A DNA stretch of 21,652 nt from Bacteroidales bacterium UBA3389 (GTDB taxonomy: Bacteria; Bacteroidota; Bacteroidia; Bacteroidales; P3), in contig DEPP01000119.1 of assembly GCA_002358835.1 (NCBI GenBank), forward strand, positions 1 through 21,652, given 5' to 3'. Below, piece after piece: positions 8,427 through 16,370 of the stretch. Both the position numbers and the translations under genes were made by a program. The notes beneath the pieces were generated by a model. It was not told the origin of the DNA, did not search any database, and saw only the letters and a program-made list of their open reading frames with translations. Each line of letters starts with the position of its first letter. The stretch's first letter is position 1.

Positions 8427-9728
8427 ATGCTAAACCTAAAAGAGTTGTTTCATAATCAGAATGTACGAAAATTTGTTTCATTGCTTTCGACCGATGTATT
8501 GGTTCGTGGAGCTAACTTTCTGTTGATTCCAATCTTTTTATACCTTATGCCGATGGAGGAGTTCGGCGTTTATGGTTATCTTTATAATTTTGCCATCACT
8601 TGTTCGCTTATAATGAATCTCGGATACCATAGTGCTTTACCTAAAATGTATTCGGAGACAAAAGAAAACAAGGTTGCCAATTCAAGCATGCTTTTTACTT
8701 TAAGCACAACCCTTTTTGGTTTTGTTGCATCTCTGTTTTTGATTTTTTATTTGACCGATTTGGATTATGCTTTCTTTAACATAGTCAATCAAAATCAAAA
8801 CACATTGTTTGACTACAAGGGATACAGACCTTATTTATTCATTGCATTGTCTTCAATGATATTTTCAAACTTTCTAACCTATTATTTCATCTCGGCAAAA
8901 AAAATCCGTTCTATTCAATCATTCAATCTGATTCGTCTTTTCATCTGCAACTCAATAGTAATACTGGTTTTATACCTTAGCAAAGATAGCGACACAGCCC
9001 TTATCAGATTAAGCGTTACTTATGTTATCGAGCTTGCTCTTTGTTTCATTTTCTCAAGACAGATAATCAAAGAGTTCATTTGCAAATACAGTATACCTTT
9101 CATAAAGAAGGCTCTGAAAATCGGATTACCTATTTGCTTTGTTGCCCTGATCAACGCATTCATTAACTTTGGCGACAAACAGTTTGTAATGATGTATTGC
9201 GGTAGTCAGGCGATGGGAGGATACAATCTGGCAACAATGCTCGCAACAATCCCGCTTATAGTTTTCCAATCTTTTAATTTCATTTGGCTACCCGATTTTT
9301 TAGACGAAAAAAACCTTATAACACTCAATCGAAAGACAAACAAAAATTCCAAAATCATTGTTCTGCTTTTACTTTTCATTTCTTTGGTTGTATGGACTGG
9401 ATCATACATATTGATAGAATTTGGCGTTTTCCCTGCAGAATACAGAGTGATTCTTGCATATCTGCCTATTTTGTTGTTAGCACAGATTTTTGCGGCAATG
9501 ATTTTGTTTTATTTCAATTTCTTTACTTATTTCGAAAAGACGTATGTGCCGATGATTATATCCATTCTTTCAGCTATTCCAAGCGTATTTCTTTACAATT
9601 ATTGTGGACAAGCATACGGTGTGATCGGCATTGCAAGCATATTGGCGATACTAAACCTTATTGTTTTGACAACCTACATCGGTTTTGCAAAATACTACCT
9701 ACGCAAACGTATTCGACAAGTCAGATAA
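8427..9728 (+). CDS. Polysaccharide flippase (Wzx/MATE-like, oligosaccharide flippase family)
   Basis: A 433-residue integral membrane protein with about 12-14 hydrophobic helices spread over its length. The start, FVSLLSTDVLVRGANFLLIPIFLYLMP, is the usual opening of polysaccharide biosynthesis exporters (substrate-binding helix 1). Such proteins flip lipid-linked sugars across the inner membrane for O-antigen or capsule. It follows the DUF721 gene by 8 bases and so belongs to the ispH operon, away from other sugar genes; a polymerase/ligase-type gene and rfbD lie 2.6-4.7 kb further right. The sugar cannot be told. Confidence 0.87.
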   Translation: MLNLKELFHNQNVRKFVSLLSTDVLVRGANFLLIPIFLYLMPMEEFGVYGYLYNFAITCSLIMNLGYHSALPKMYSETKENKVANSSMLFTLSTTLFGFVASLFLIFYLTDLDYAFFNIVNQNQNTLFDYKGYRPYLFIALSSMIFSNFLTYYFISAKKIRSIQSFNLIRLFICNSIVILVLYLSKDSDTALIRLSVTYVIELALCFIFSRQIIKEFICKYSIPFIKKALKIGLPICFVALINAFINFGDKQFVMMYCGSQAMGGYNLATMLATIPLIVFQSFNFIWLPDFLDEKNLITLNRKTNKNSKIIVLLLLFISLVVWTGSYILIEFGVFPAEYRVILAYLPILLLAQIFAAMILFYFNFFTYFEKTYVPMIISILSAIPSVFLYNYCGQAYGVIGIASILAILNLIVLTTYIGFAKYYLRKRIRQVR

Positions 9729-9742
9729 ACAAATCCTGAAAA

Positions 9743-9776
9743 CAAAAAAACGAGATAGTTTTTACAACAATCTCGT
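9743..9776 (-). terminator. Terminator of tRNA-Asn
   Basis: ACGAGAT (9750-9756) and ATCTCGT (9770-9776) form a 7-bp stem with a run of U after it on the minus strand (A run 9744-9750). It may also stop the opposing flippase transcript, but there is no U run on the plus side. Confidence 0.75.
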
Positions 9777-9805
9777 CTTAATATAAATCTTAAATAAAAA
9801 AGGAG

Positions 9806-9879
9806 CGCCCCCTTTAGGACTTGAACCTAAGACCCCATGATTAACAGTCATGTGCTCTAACCAACTGAGCTAAGGAGGC
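9806..9879 (-). tRNA. tRNA-Asn(GTT)
   Basis: On the minus strand a full cloverleaf is readable in 74 bases. The acceptor arms are GCCTCCT and AGGGGGC, with one G-U pair. The D arm is GCTCAGTTGGTTAGAGC. The anticodon arm is CATGA-CTGTTAA-TCATG with anticodon GTT, and the T arm is TTAGG-TTCAAGT-CCTAA. The discriminator base is G and no CCA is encoded. It stands alone with its own promoter and terminator. Confidence 0.96.
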
Positions 9880-9909
9880 TTGTTAAAATATTCCTTATGA
9901 AAGCGAGTG

Positions 9910-9940
9910 CAAAGGTACACCAAAAAATGATACCTGCAAA
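9910..9940 (-). promoter_or_regulatory. Promoter of tRNA-Asn
   Basis: TTTG (9940-9937), 19 bases, TACCTTTG (9917-9910) on the minus strand, about 30 bases before the tRNA. Between it and the hairpin at 10081 (9941-10080) the DNA is AT-rich and I see nothing further. Confidence 0.7.
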
Positions 9941-10080
9941 ACTTTTTTGAATTTATTTTTTCATCTTTTTATTAAACCACTGATTCTCACCAAAATATTT
10001 TTTAATTTAATTAAAGCATTTTACTAAATAATTCAGTCATTTTTCATTTCTGAAGAGAGAAACGGACCAAATAAAGAAAG

Positions 10081-10130
10081 AATTTTCTGAATTCAAGAAA
10101 GAAAATTCTGATTCTTGAATTCAGAAAATT
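10081..10130 (-). terminator. Long perfect hairpin, likely terminator of the GSCFA-cutC operon
   Basis: A perfect 19-bp inverted repeat (10081-10099 with 10112-10130; arms begin AATTTTCTGAATTC) around a 12-base loop. It lies 38 bases after the cutC stop and is followed on the minus strand by a T-rich stretch (CTTTCTTTATTT). It is unusually long and almost free of G and C for a terminator. Several extra copies of the word ATTCTGA or TTCAGAA surround it. Confidence 0.65.
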
Positions 10131-10167
10131 AAAACAAAGATTCAGAAAAACGAAACAAAACACTATT

Positions 10168-10929
10168 TTATTCGCTTTCCAAAACCGCTCTCATTTCCGC
10201 AATCTTACGATAATCTGTCTGTGTTATGATATATTCTTTCTCCGGACTTGTCGCTCCCATTGAGATTCCATCTTTGCGAAACAACATCTTGCTTTCCATA
10301 TCTGCCTTGCCGGACAAATGGAAATTAAGAATCCCCAAAGGCTTAAAAAGATTTGCATTAGCGGCACTTATACCGCCACCCACCATTATATCGATGCTGT
10401 TTCCGAATTCTGATTGCATCTGTTTTATATTCTCAATCCCCTCTACCGCAGTTGCACATCCTCCAGATGTAAGCACTCTTCGACAACCACAATCCACAAT
10501 AGCTTGAGTTGCTTCCAAAATATCAGGCGTCATATCTATAGCTCTATGAAAACAAACCTTAACATCTCCTGCTGTTTCAACCAATCGTTTTGTTCTTTCC
10601 TTATCCACCTCTCCCGAAGCAGTCAATAAGCCCAACACAACCGAATCCACTCCAATCTGTTTGCAGTACTCAATATCTCGTTTCATCAATTCAAACTCTT
10701 CATCGTCGTAAAGAAAATCACCACTCCTCGGACGAATCATCACAGCTATTGAAGCCTCAAGTTTTTCCTGTGCATAAGCAATCATAGACGCAGATGGAGT
10801 CAATCCACCTAAGCCAAGAGCAGAGCAAAGTTCAATTCTGTTTGCACTACCCTTTATTGCCTGATGACAAGAATAGACCGTATCTATACAAGTCTCTATT
10901 ATGTATTTATAATTTGTTGATTCTTTCAT
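10168..10929 (-). CDS. cutC: CutC family protein
   Basis: A 253-residue TIM-barrel protein. Family marks are IETCIDT (Cys14), NRIELC (30-35), GGLTPS (41-46), VMIRPRSGDF (about 68-77) and CFHRAID with RVLTSGG further on. CutC was linked to copper tolerance in E. coli, but that role is disputed and the true activity is unclear. Full length. The start overlaps the end of the GSCFA gene by 23 bases, so the two form an operon ending at the 19-bp hairpin. Confidence 0.94.
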   Translation of the reverse strand: MKESTNYKYIIETCIDTVYSCHQAIKGSANRIELCSALGLGGLTPSASMIAYAQEKLEASIAVMIRPRSGDFLYDDEEFELMKRDIEYCKQIGVDSVVLGLLTASGEVDKERTKRLVETAGDVKVCFHRAIDMTPDILEATQAIVDCGCRRVLTSGGCATAVEGIENIKQMQSEFGNSIDIMVGGGISAANANLFKPLGILNFHLSGKADMESKMLFRKDGISMGATSPEKEYIITQTDYRKIAEMRAVLESE

Positions 10930-11845
10930 ATAACTCTTTTTTTAATTGTTCTGCTTTTTGAAGATGCTTTTCATATTCCTTGCTTTCGGGATTGAACGGT
11001 CGGTGATTCAACATCGCATTCAAGCGATTGAAATCATCACTTAATCGTATTGTTTCTTGAGAAAAGTAAGTTTGGCGAAATTTTTCCCAGATGTATTCTA
11101 CCGCAACCTCATCGGGATGCAACATATCTTTGTCATAAAAGCGATAATCTCTCAAATCGTCCATCATGATTTCATAAGATGGAAAATAAAGGCTTGAGGT
11201 CCTTTTGCAGAACTGCTCAACGGCAAGATGCAAAACCGATTTGCTGAGCATATTATCCCTATATCCTTCTTTCCAATGCCTGATCGGACTTATCGTAAGA
11301 ACGAATGTCAATTGCGGATTCTTTCTTCTACACAATTCAAATGAAGACACAAGTGAATCGACTATTGTTTCACAATCACACAATCGACGTTCAATCAGAT
11401 TAGAAGGCAATTTATGGCAATTAGCCAACAATCTGCTTTCTTCTTTCAGCCAATACGTCCAAGCCGTTCCGAGAGTCAGGATAACAAAACGAGCATCTGA
11501 GAGAAACGAATGCGAATTATCGATTGAGGAATTAATCATTTGCAGACACTCTTCTTTATTTACCGAGCGAAAATCCCCATGATGAGAATACGATTTCCAA
11601 AACTCACCAACTTTTATAAGCTCATCTTCTGTGAAATGTTTATTTTCTGCCACCCTATTCAAACACTCACAAATCGAAAGCGGATTATAGATTATCCCAA
11701 ATGGGTTTATATTTGTATCAAAACCTGATTTTACAAATCTGTTTCCTACATTCTCGGTAAAGCATGAGCCAATAAATAAAACCTTATCTTTATGATTTAT
11801 CTTGTTTGCTGATTCTGGCGGTATAATTTCTGTACGAAAATTCAT
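10907..11845 (-). CDS. GSCFA domain protein
   Basis: A 312-residue protein of the GSCFA family, named after its N-terminal motif, here GSCFT (residues 26-30) followed by ENVGNRF. The central LTLGTAWTYW and the late block LHPDEVAVEYIWEKF are also typical. The overall pattern (GSCF, later DxxH) resembles SGNH-type hydrolases, with Ser27 and the DMLHPD region as likely catalytic parts; substrate unknown, often assumed to be an ester on a polysaccharide. First gene of a pair with cutC. No clear TAnnTTTG box precedes it; a palindrome TTGATT-AC-AATCAA at 11894-11907, about 50 bases upstream, could be an operator. Confidence 0.88.
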   Translation of the reverse strand: MNFRTEIIPPESANKINHKDKVLFIGSCFTENVGNRFVKSGFDTNINPFGIIYNPLSICECLNRVAENKHFTEDELIKVGEFWKSYSHHGDFRSVNKEECLQMINSSIDNSHSFLSDARFVILTLGTAWTYWLKEESRLLANCHKLPSNLIERRLCDCETIVDSLVSSFELCRRKNPQLTFVLTISPIRHWKEGYRDNMLSKSVLHLAVEQFCKRTSSLYFPSYEIMMDDLRDYRFYDKDMLHPDEVAVEYIWEKFRQTYFSQETIRLSDDFNRLNAMLNHRPFNPESKEYEKHLQKAEQLKKELYERINKL

Positions 11846-11958
11846 GCTTTCTTAATTATGATTTTATTATTTTTGATAAGGATTCCATCAATCTTGATTA
11901 CAATCAAACGGATTCAAATTTCGGCAAATCCTTTCGTGATAAGCATACTTCAGGACAT

Positions 11959-11988
11959 AAAAAAAGCAGTCTCTTTCTTGGGACTGCT
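11959..11988 (-). terminator. Terminator of the small lipoprotein gene
   Basis: AGCAGTC (11965-11971) and GACTGCT (11982-11988) form a 7-bp stem followed on the minus strand by a U run (A run 11959-11965). It lies 36 bases after the stop of the 52-residue gene. Confidence 0.87.
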
Positions 11989-12023
11989 AATCTCTTTTTT
12001 GATTTGGCAAATGCCTAACTGAA

Positions 12024-12182
12024 TTATTCAGCTGGAGTTTCAGCTGGAGTTTCAGTTGGAGTTTCTACAGCTGGAGTTTCTACAGCTGGAGTTTCAGTTG
12101 CTGTTTCAGTTGCTGTTTCAGTTGCTCCACCACATGCTGCGAAGAAACCAGCTACTGCCAATACAAACAATACTTTTTTCAT
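12024..12182 (-). CDS. Small Glu/Thr/Pro/Ala-rich lipoprotein (52 aa)
   Basis: Encodes MKKVLFVLAVAGFFAACGGA followed by a low-complexity tail. The first 16 residues are a signal peptide with lipobox FAAC, giving a mature lipoprotein starting at Cys17 and only 36 residues long. The tail is made of repeated TET-A and TPAVE/TPAE words, so it is acidic and probably unfolded. It has its own promoter (12233-12264) and a good terminator 36 bases after the stop, which marks it as a real monocistronic gene despite its size. Similar tiny lipoproteins with MKKVLFVLAVAG-type leaders occur in other Bacteroidales; function unknown. Confidence 0.85.
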   Translation of the reverse strand: MKKVLFVLAVAGFFAACGGATETATETATETPAVETPAVETPTETPAETPAE

Positions 12183-12232
12183 TTCAGTAACGTTTTTAAT
12201 GATTAATTGATAATTCTTTTGTTTTAACGGTG

Positions 12233-12264
12233 CAAATTTACAACAAAATGCAATAATGGTTCAA
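12233..12264 (-). promoter_or_regulatory. Promoter of the small lipoprotein gene
   Basis: TTG (12264-12262), 21 bases, TAAATTTG (12240-12233) on the minus strand; the start codon is 50 bases further on. Confidence 0.6.
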
Positions 12265-12297
12265 TTATTTGTTAAAAACTTTTACCATCACAAATTA

Positions 12298-12317
12298 AAA
12301 CACTGATTATCAGAGTT
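12298..12317 (-). terminator. Weak terminator candidate after the O-antigen-ligase-like gene
   Basis: An imperfect dyad (AACACTGAT / ATCAGAGTT, one mismatch) followed on the minus strand by TTTTAATTTG, 24 bases after the stop. Stem is short and the U run is interrupted. Confidence 0.35.
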
Positions 12318-12340
12318 AAAAAATCAAGATATTTTTTACA

Positions 12341-14314
12341 TTATTTTTCAATTTCTTCTGTTATCTTCTCTTTGAGGGAGCGGAATTTAGCATTTTTACT
12401 AAACAGTTCAATCGCTTGATTGCAGGTTTCAATCGCTTCTTGCAAACGTTTTTCATATCTCAACACACTAATTTTATCCTCCCACGCAAGAGGATCTTTC
12501 TCATATCGCTTCAAATATTCATCAATCAAACAAAGCTGTTTATCACGTTTTCCTTCCTTGCCTGCAATCGAAACAAGAATCCTCACAGGCGAATAACAAA
12601 GCGGTTTCATCGCAATACACTTCTCCGCCCAATAAGCAGCACTATCAGCTTTCTCTATTCTATTATAATAATTAGCCAATCGATATTCTCTAAGCGAGTA
12701 ATAAGGATTCGAATTATCTGCGAGCAAAACATCTATTGCCTGTCTATACTTCTTCTCATTTGCATACCTCTCAGCAATATTAACTGCACGAGGATGCGTA
12801 CTCTCGTCTATATTCGGGAATTTCGGTGTTCGTCTATCCCATTGCTCAGCCGTAAGAGTGATTGACTTATCTCCGTTATGTTGTTTAATTCTATGTTTCT
12901 GCATAATCGAACTATAACAATGCGTTGTCTCCAACACAAACACCGGAACAACAAGAATCAACAACGTTACCAAACAAGGTTTTGGCAATCCTTCTTTTTG
13001 ATTTTTCTTTATTTTAATATGATTGCTTATCAATAAGGCTAAGCCTATCGCAAGGTAAATTTGACAATCTGCACGCTCCAATGGGAAGTTAAACATAGCA
13101 TCATTCATATATGTAAGTATGATTGTGCCTCCTACCATTGCCCTTAAACGAAACAATTCATTGACTCCTTTGGCAAACATCTGTTTCAAAGCATATATTG
13201 CAGCAAAAACATAAGTCAACACATAAATCAAACAACCAAATATCCCCAATTCGGAAAACATTTCCAAGAAATCATTGTGAGCATGATCGGAAACAATATA
13301 GTCATGCTTCTTTGCACACTCCACTTTCATTATTGCCAACTTATGATTACCCACACCATAACCACTCAAGGGCTTTTCCTTTATTATCTCTAACGTATTC
13401 TTCCAAATCAACAAACGTCCCTTGCTGTTACCATCGGCAATCGATTTGAAACGTTCATCAACCGAATAATTGTTCTTTACATTCTTTGCCGCAAAATGCT
13501 CATAGTTATATTCAATAAAACGATTCCCCGAAAAGAATCCGCAACCGATTGCAAGCACAGGAAGAACAAATCCCAGAATCGCTTTTTTGCTTCGATTGAC
13601 TTTCAAAATCGAATACACTCCATAAACAAGCAATATCACAGCATGAAATATCAGTCCTATAAAGCTTGAACGCGTACTCAAAATAACAAGACAAAAGGCA
13701 ATCATAAACACCAAAACAAGACTTATCCACTTGATAAAGCCTTTATATCTCATGAAAGCATAGTACAAAAACGGCAACTTAAACAAAAAAGCCACGGCAA
13801 AGATATTCTTATTCCCGTAAAAGCCGTTGAGTTTTAAGTTATTCCGTTGAGAGATATGTACATCGAAAACATAGTAGAAGATTATACACGAAAGAACGTT
13901 TATTATGGCAATAACGATCGTTGTTACAATCAATGCCTTGAGCGTTTTATTCTCGTAAAGCAAAAATGCAGAGCAGAGAACCGATGCGAGCAAGACAACA
14001 ATCCACCTGTTCCAAACCGCCAAACCTTCAATCGGATTCATTGTCCAAAGCATACTCACCCCCATGAAAGCAAGCAACACTCCCCAAACAATCATCAACG
14101 AGTTCGAGAAGACGGAACGACTCAATATATTCGCTTTATATTTTATTGTATAATGTAAAACAAAACCCAATGCCGAAATATCGAAAAGTGCTATCAAGAA
14201 ATGACGCAACGAAGAACTATCCAAAACCAACAAAGGCGGAAATAACTGTATCGAAAGCAGGCAACAAACAAATGCAACAGCCGCTTTGGAAATTGTTTTT
14301 TGCTTTTTAACCAT
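12341..14314 (-). CDS. O-antigen ligase/polymerase (Wzy_C) family protein with C-terminal TPR domain
   Basis: A 657-residue inner-membrane protein. About 11-12 hydrophobic helices fill residues 10-465. The large periplasmic loop has the Wzy_C family marks: GRLLIWKNTLEIIKEKPLSGYGVG (299-322) and DHAHNDFLEMFSELGIFG (343-360), with His344 and His346 likely important. After the last helix (about 447-462) residues 500-657 are a soluble region with tetratricopeptide-like helices (AERYANEKKYRQAIDVLL; RLQEAIETCNQAIELF). The family joins or ligates O-antigen units or glycosylates proteins. The TPR tail is common in Bacteroidota relatives. It is divergent from rfbD with TAnnTTTG boxes facing both ways. 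Confidence 0.87.
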   Translation of the reverse strand: MVKKQKTISKAAVAFVCCLLSIQLFPPLLVLDSSSLRHFLIALFDISALGFVLHYTIKYKANILSRSVFSNSLMIVWGVLLAFMGVSMLWTMNPIEGLAVWNRWIVVLLASVLCSAFLLYENKTLKALIVTTIVIAIINVLSCIIFYYVFDVHISQRNNLKLNGFYGNKNIFAVAFLFKLPFLYYAFMRYKGFIKWISLVLVFMIAFCLVILSTRSSFIGLIFHAVILLVYGVYSILKVNRSKKAILGFVLPVLAIGCGFFSGNRFIEYNYEHFAAKNVKNNYSVDERFKSIADGNSKGRLLIWKNTLEIIKEKPLSGYGVGNHKLAIMKVECAKKHDYIVSDHAHNDFLEMFSELGIFGCLIYVLTYVFAAIYALKQMFAKGVNELFRLRAMVGGTIILTYMNDAMFNFPLERADCQIYLAIGLALLISNHIKIKKNQKEGLPKPCLVTLLILVVPVFVLETTHCYSSIMQKHRIKQHNGDKSITLTAEQWDRRTPKFPNIDESTHPRAVNIAERYANEKKYRQAIDVLLADNSNPYYSLREYRLANYYNRIEKADSAAYWAEKCIAMKPLCYSPVRILVSIAGKEGKRDKQLCLIDEYLKRYEKDPLAWEDKISVLRYEKRLQEAIETCNQAIELFSKNAKFRSLKEKITEEIEK

Positions 14315-14335
14315 CTTTTATTTCAAATTTGGGGG

Positions 14336-14343
14336 CAAAGTTA
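14336..14343 (-). promoter_or_regulatory. -7 element of the O-antigen-ligase-like gene
   Basis: TAACTTTG on the minus strand, 21 bases before the ATG. No clear -33 TTTG. Confidence 0.5.
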
Positions 14344-14365
14344 AGAATATCTCCATATATTTCTG

Positions 14366-14373
14366 TATCTTTG
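14366..14373 (+). promoter_or_regulatory. -7 element of the rfbD promoter
   Basis: TATCTTTG, 20 bases before the ATG at 14394; the opposing -7 box is only 22 bases to its left. Confidence 0.5.
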
Positions 14374-14393
14374 TCGGATAATTTTTGAATTCA

Positions 14394-15245
14394 ATGCTAA
14401 GGAACATACTTGTAACAGGAGGAAACGGACAATTAGGACAAAGCCTAAAAACTCTGACCGAAAAGAATAGCGACTACAATTTTATTTTTGTCGATAAAGA
14501 AGAGGCAGATCTTACAGACAACAAAGCAATAAGCCGATTATTTGAAACCAACTCTCTTTACGCCGTTTTGCATTTTGCAGCCTACACAGCTGTTGATAAA
14601 GCCGAAAGCGAAAAAGACCTTTGCAAGGCGATAAACACCGATGCCACTGCCACAATAGCAAGACTTTGTGAAACATATTCAACAAAACTATTGGTAATTT
14701 CAACGGATTTCGTTTTCGATGGAAGCAAAACGACTCCATATCTTCCGTCTGACAAACCAAATCCCCTATCCGTATATGGCAAAACCAAATACGAAGGCGA
14801 GCAAATGGCTTTGCAAAACTGCAAACACTGCCTTGTGATTCGTACCTCTTGGCTTTACTCCGAATATGGCAACAATTTCGTAAAGACAATGCTCCGTTTG
14901 GGAAGCGAACGCAAAGAACTCGGAGTTGTATTCGACCAAACAGGCACACCATGCTACGCAAGAGATTTGGCAAAGGTCGTTTTGTTGTGCTTAGACAAAG
15001 ACTTTGAAGGACAAATCCTACATTTCAGCAACGAAGGCGTGTGTTCGTGGTATGATTTCGCCTTAAAGATAATGCAACTCGGCAAAAAAGACTGTCATGT
15101 ACGCCCAATCAGAACGGCAGACTACCCAACTCCTGCCACAAGACCTGCTTATAGCGTGTTGGATAAAGCAGATATAAAGCAATTCCTCGGAATAGAGATA
15201 CCACATTGGGAAGAATCGCTTAACGAATGTTTGAAAAGATTATAG
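14394..15245 (+). CDS. rfbD: dTDP-4-dehydrorhamnose reductase
   Basis: The final step in making dTDP-L-rhamnose, a cell-surface sugar donor. It is a 283-residue short-chain dehydrogenase. The nucleotide-binding motif is GGNGQLG (9-15), STDFVFDG is at 103-110 and the catalytic pair is Tyr128-Lys132 (YGKTK). SWLYSEYGNNFVKTMLRL, further on, is also family-typical. The ATG at 14394 gives the natural N-terminus MLRNILVTGG; a TTG three codons upstream (14385) is less likely. It is followed after 4 bases by the NlpC/P60 lipoprotein gene. The other rml genes are not in the window. Confidence 0.95.
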   Translation: MLRNILVTGGNGQLGQSLKTLTEKNSDYNFIFVDKEEADLTDNKAISRLFETNSLYAVLHFAAYTAVDKAESEKDLCKAINTDATATIARLCETYSTKLLVISTDFVFDGSKTTPYLPSDKPNPLSVYGKTKYEGEQMALQNCKHCLVIRTSWLYSEYGNNFVKTMLRLGSERKELGVVFDQTGTPCYARDLAKVVLLCLDKDFEGQILHFSNEGVCSWYDFALKIMQLGKKDCHVRPIRTADYPTPATRPAYSVLDKADIKQFLGIEIPHWEESLNECLKRL

Positions 15246-15249
15246 AGTT

Positions 15250-15819
15250 ATGAAGAAAACGAAGATAGTAAAAGTCATTTCGGCAATCTTAATTATGACT
15301 TGCGTATGCTCATGCAGCATTTCTCGCAACGGAAAACGCGAAAGCCTTGCCGACAAATTGGAAAGAAGACACAGACAACGAGATGTAAGACCGCCAAGAG
15401 CAGAGATGCCTGATCCGCCAAAGCCTCCTAAGAAACCAAGACAAGGAAAATTGATGGACTATTGCGAGGGTTGGCTCGGTACTCCTTACCGTGGAGGAGG
15501 TGAAACAAAGCAAGGTGTCGATTGTTCGGGCTTTGTGTTAAACGTATATAAAGATGTATATGGCATAAAGTTACCTCGACGTTCGCAAGATATGGAACAA
15601 GCATGCAAAACAACGAAAAACCTCAATGAACTAAAAGAAGGAGATCTTGTATTCTTTAACAACAAGGCAGGAGGCTCGACAAATCACGTCGGAATCTTCC
15701 TCGACAGAGATTTTTTCATACATGCATCGACTTCAAAAGGCGTTACAATCAGCCGATTCGAAGAAAAATATTGGGCAGAACGCTTCCGATGCGGAGGAAA
15801 ACACCCTTTGAAAAAATAA
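15250..15819 (+). CDS. NlpC/P60 (C40) peptidase lipoprotein
   Basis: A 189-residue cell-wall hydrolase of the C40 family, which cuts peptidoglycan stem peptides. Residues 1-22 are a lipoprotein signal ending TCVCSC, so Cys20 or Cys22 is the lipid site. A basic, Pro-rich linker follows (about 28-66). The catalytic domain has Cys92 (VDCSGFV), His146 (NHVGIF) and His158 (FIHAS). It is probably anchored in the outer membrane facing the periplasm. It is 4 bases after rfbD and shares its promoter; a bidirectional terminator ends the unit. Confidence 0.93.
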   Translation: MKKTKIVKVISAILIMTCVCSCSISRNGKRESLADKLERRHRQRDVRPPRAEMPDPPKPPKKPRQGKLMDYCEGWLGTPYRGGGETKQGVDCSGFVLNVYKDVYGIKLPRRSQDMEQACKTTKNLNELKEGDLVFFNNKAGGSTNHVGIFLDRDFFIHASTSKGVTISRFEEKYWAERFRCGGKHPLKK

Positions 15820-15828
15820 GAATCCAAC

Positions 15829-15876
15829 AAAAACGCTCGTAAGTCGTGGAGTTAATCCGACAAAACGAGCGTTTTT
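15829..15876. terminator. Bidirectional terminator
   Basis: A perfect 12-bp inverted repeat, AAAAACGCTCGT (15829-15840) and ACGAGCGTTTTT (15865-15876), with U runs on both strands and a small inner stem (GTCG 15843-15846, CGAC 15858-15861). It sits between the convergent NlpC/P60 and DUF6078 genes and can serve both. Confidence 0.88.
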
Positions 15877-15896
15877 CTTTTCTCTTTCTTTGGGTT

Positions 15897-16316
15897 TTAC
15901 TTCCACAAAGTTTCTTCTCTGATTTCATCAAAGGTGATTTCGTAGCCATAAGACTTGAAAAGCTCTGCAATAAACTCTTGTTCTTCCGGTGAAATCGGCA
16001 TGTTTCCTTTTCTTCTCTCATAGTAATACGTCTGTCCGAAGTGTTGAATCAGCCGTTTTCTGATTTGAGCAATGTCTTTCGCCTTCACATCTTCAAAAGA
16101 CTTTGTCATGCCGTAAGCAATCTTTACCTTCTTATTCTCCAAGAAATATTCGCAATTATTCTCGTTGAATTTCATTGCATTAATTGCAGGCATTACACTG
16201 AATTCTTCATTTTTCTCAAAACTGACAGCTCGTCTCAAACACTTATCTCCAAGCAAACAGTTCGAATTATAGCAGATTACGAAGTTTTTAGGCTTGTTTT
16301 CAAAATTCTTTTCCAT
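15897..16316 (-). CDS. DUF6078 family protein
   Basis: A 139-residue protein resembling DUF6078, a family of unknown function found in Bacteroidales. The N-terminal part has cysteines at 15, 20, 26 and 55 (CYNSNCLLGDKC and NNCEYF) spaced like a metal-binding site. The second half has KKVKIAYGMTKSFEDV, then YYYERRKGNMPISPEEQEFI, which I associate with the family. The upstream DNA holds an imperfect -7 box (TACGTTTA, 16350-16343 on the minus strand) and then, from 16371, the 22-bp palindrome array, so the array may control this gene. Function unknown. Confidence 0.75.
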   Translation of the reverse strand: MEKNFENKPKNFVICYNSNCLLGDKCLRRAVSFEKNEEFSVMPAINAMKFNENNCEYFLENKKVKIAYGMTKSFEDVKAKDIAQIRKRLIQHFGQTYYYERRKGNMPISPEEQEFIAELFKSYGYEITFDEIREETLWK

Positions 16317-16370
16317 GATTCGGGTTTTTGTTTTCTTTGTGTTAAACGTATAAAAACCTTGTTTTATTTT

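Noticed and set aside
9806..9879. tRNA-Asn as the attachment site of an integrated element
   Set aside because: No integrase nearby, no repeated tRNA 3' end was noticed in the window, and the neighbours are ordinary chromosomal genes.
11894..11907. TTGATT-AC-AATCAA palindrome as a firm operator for the GSCFA-cutC operon
   Set aside because: Single short AT-rich dyad without a clear promoter next to it; mentioned only as a possibility in the gene entry.
14512..14973. Leftward 153-residue frame inside rfbD
   Set aside because: Overlaps a full, well-conserved reductase; no independent support.
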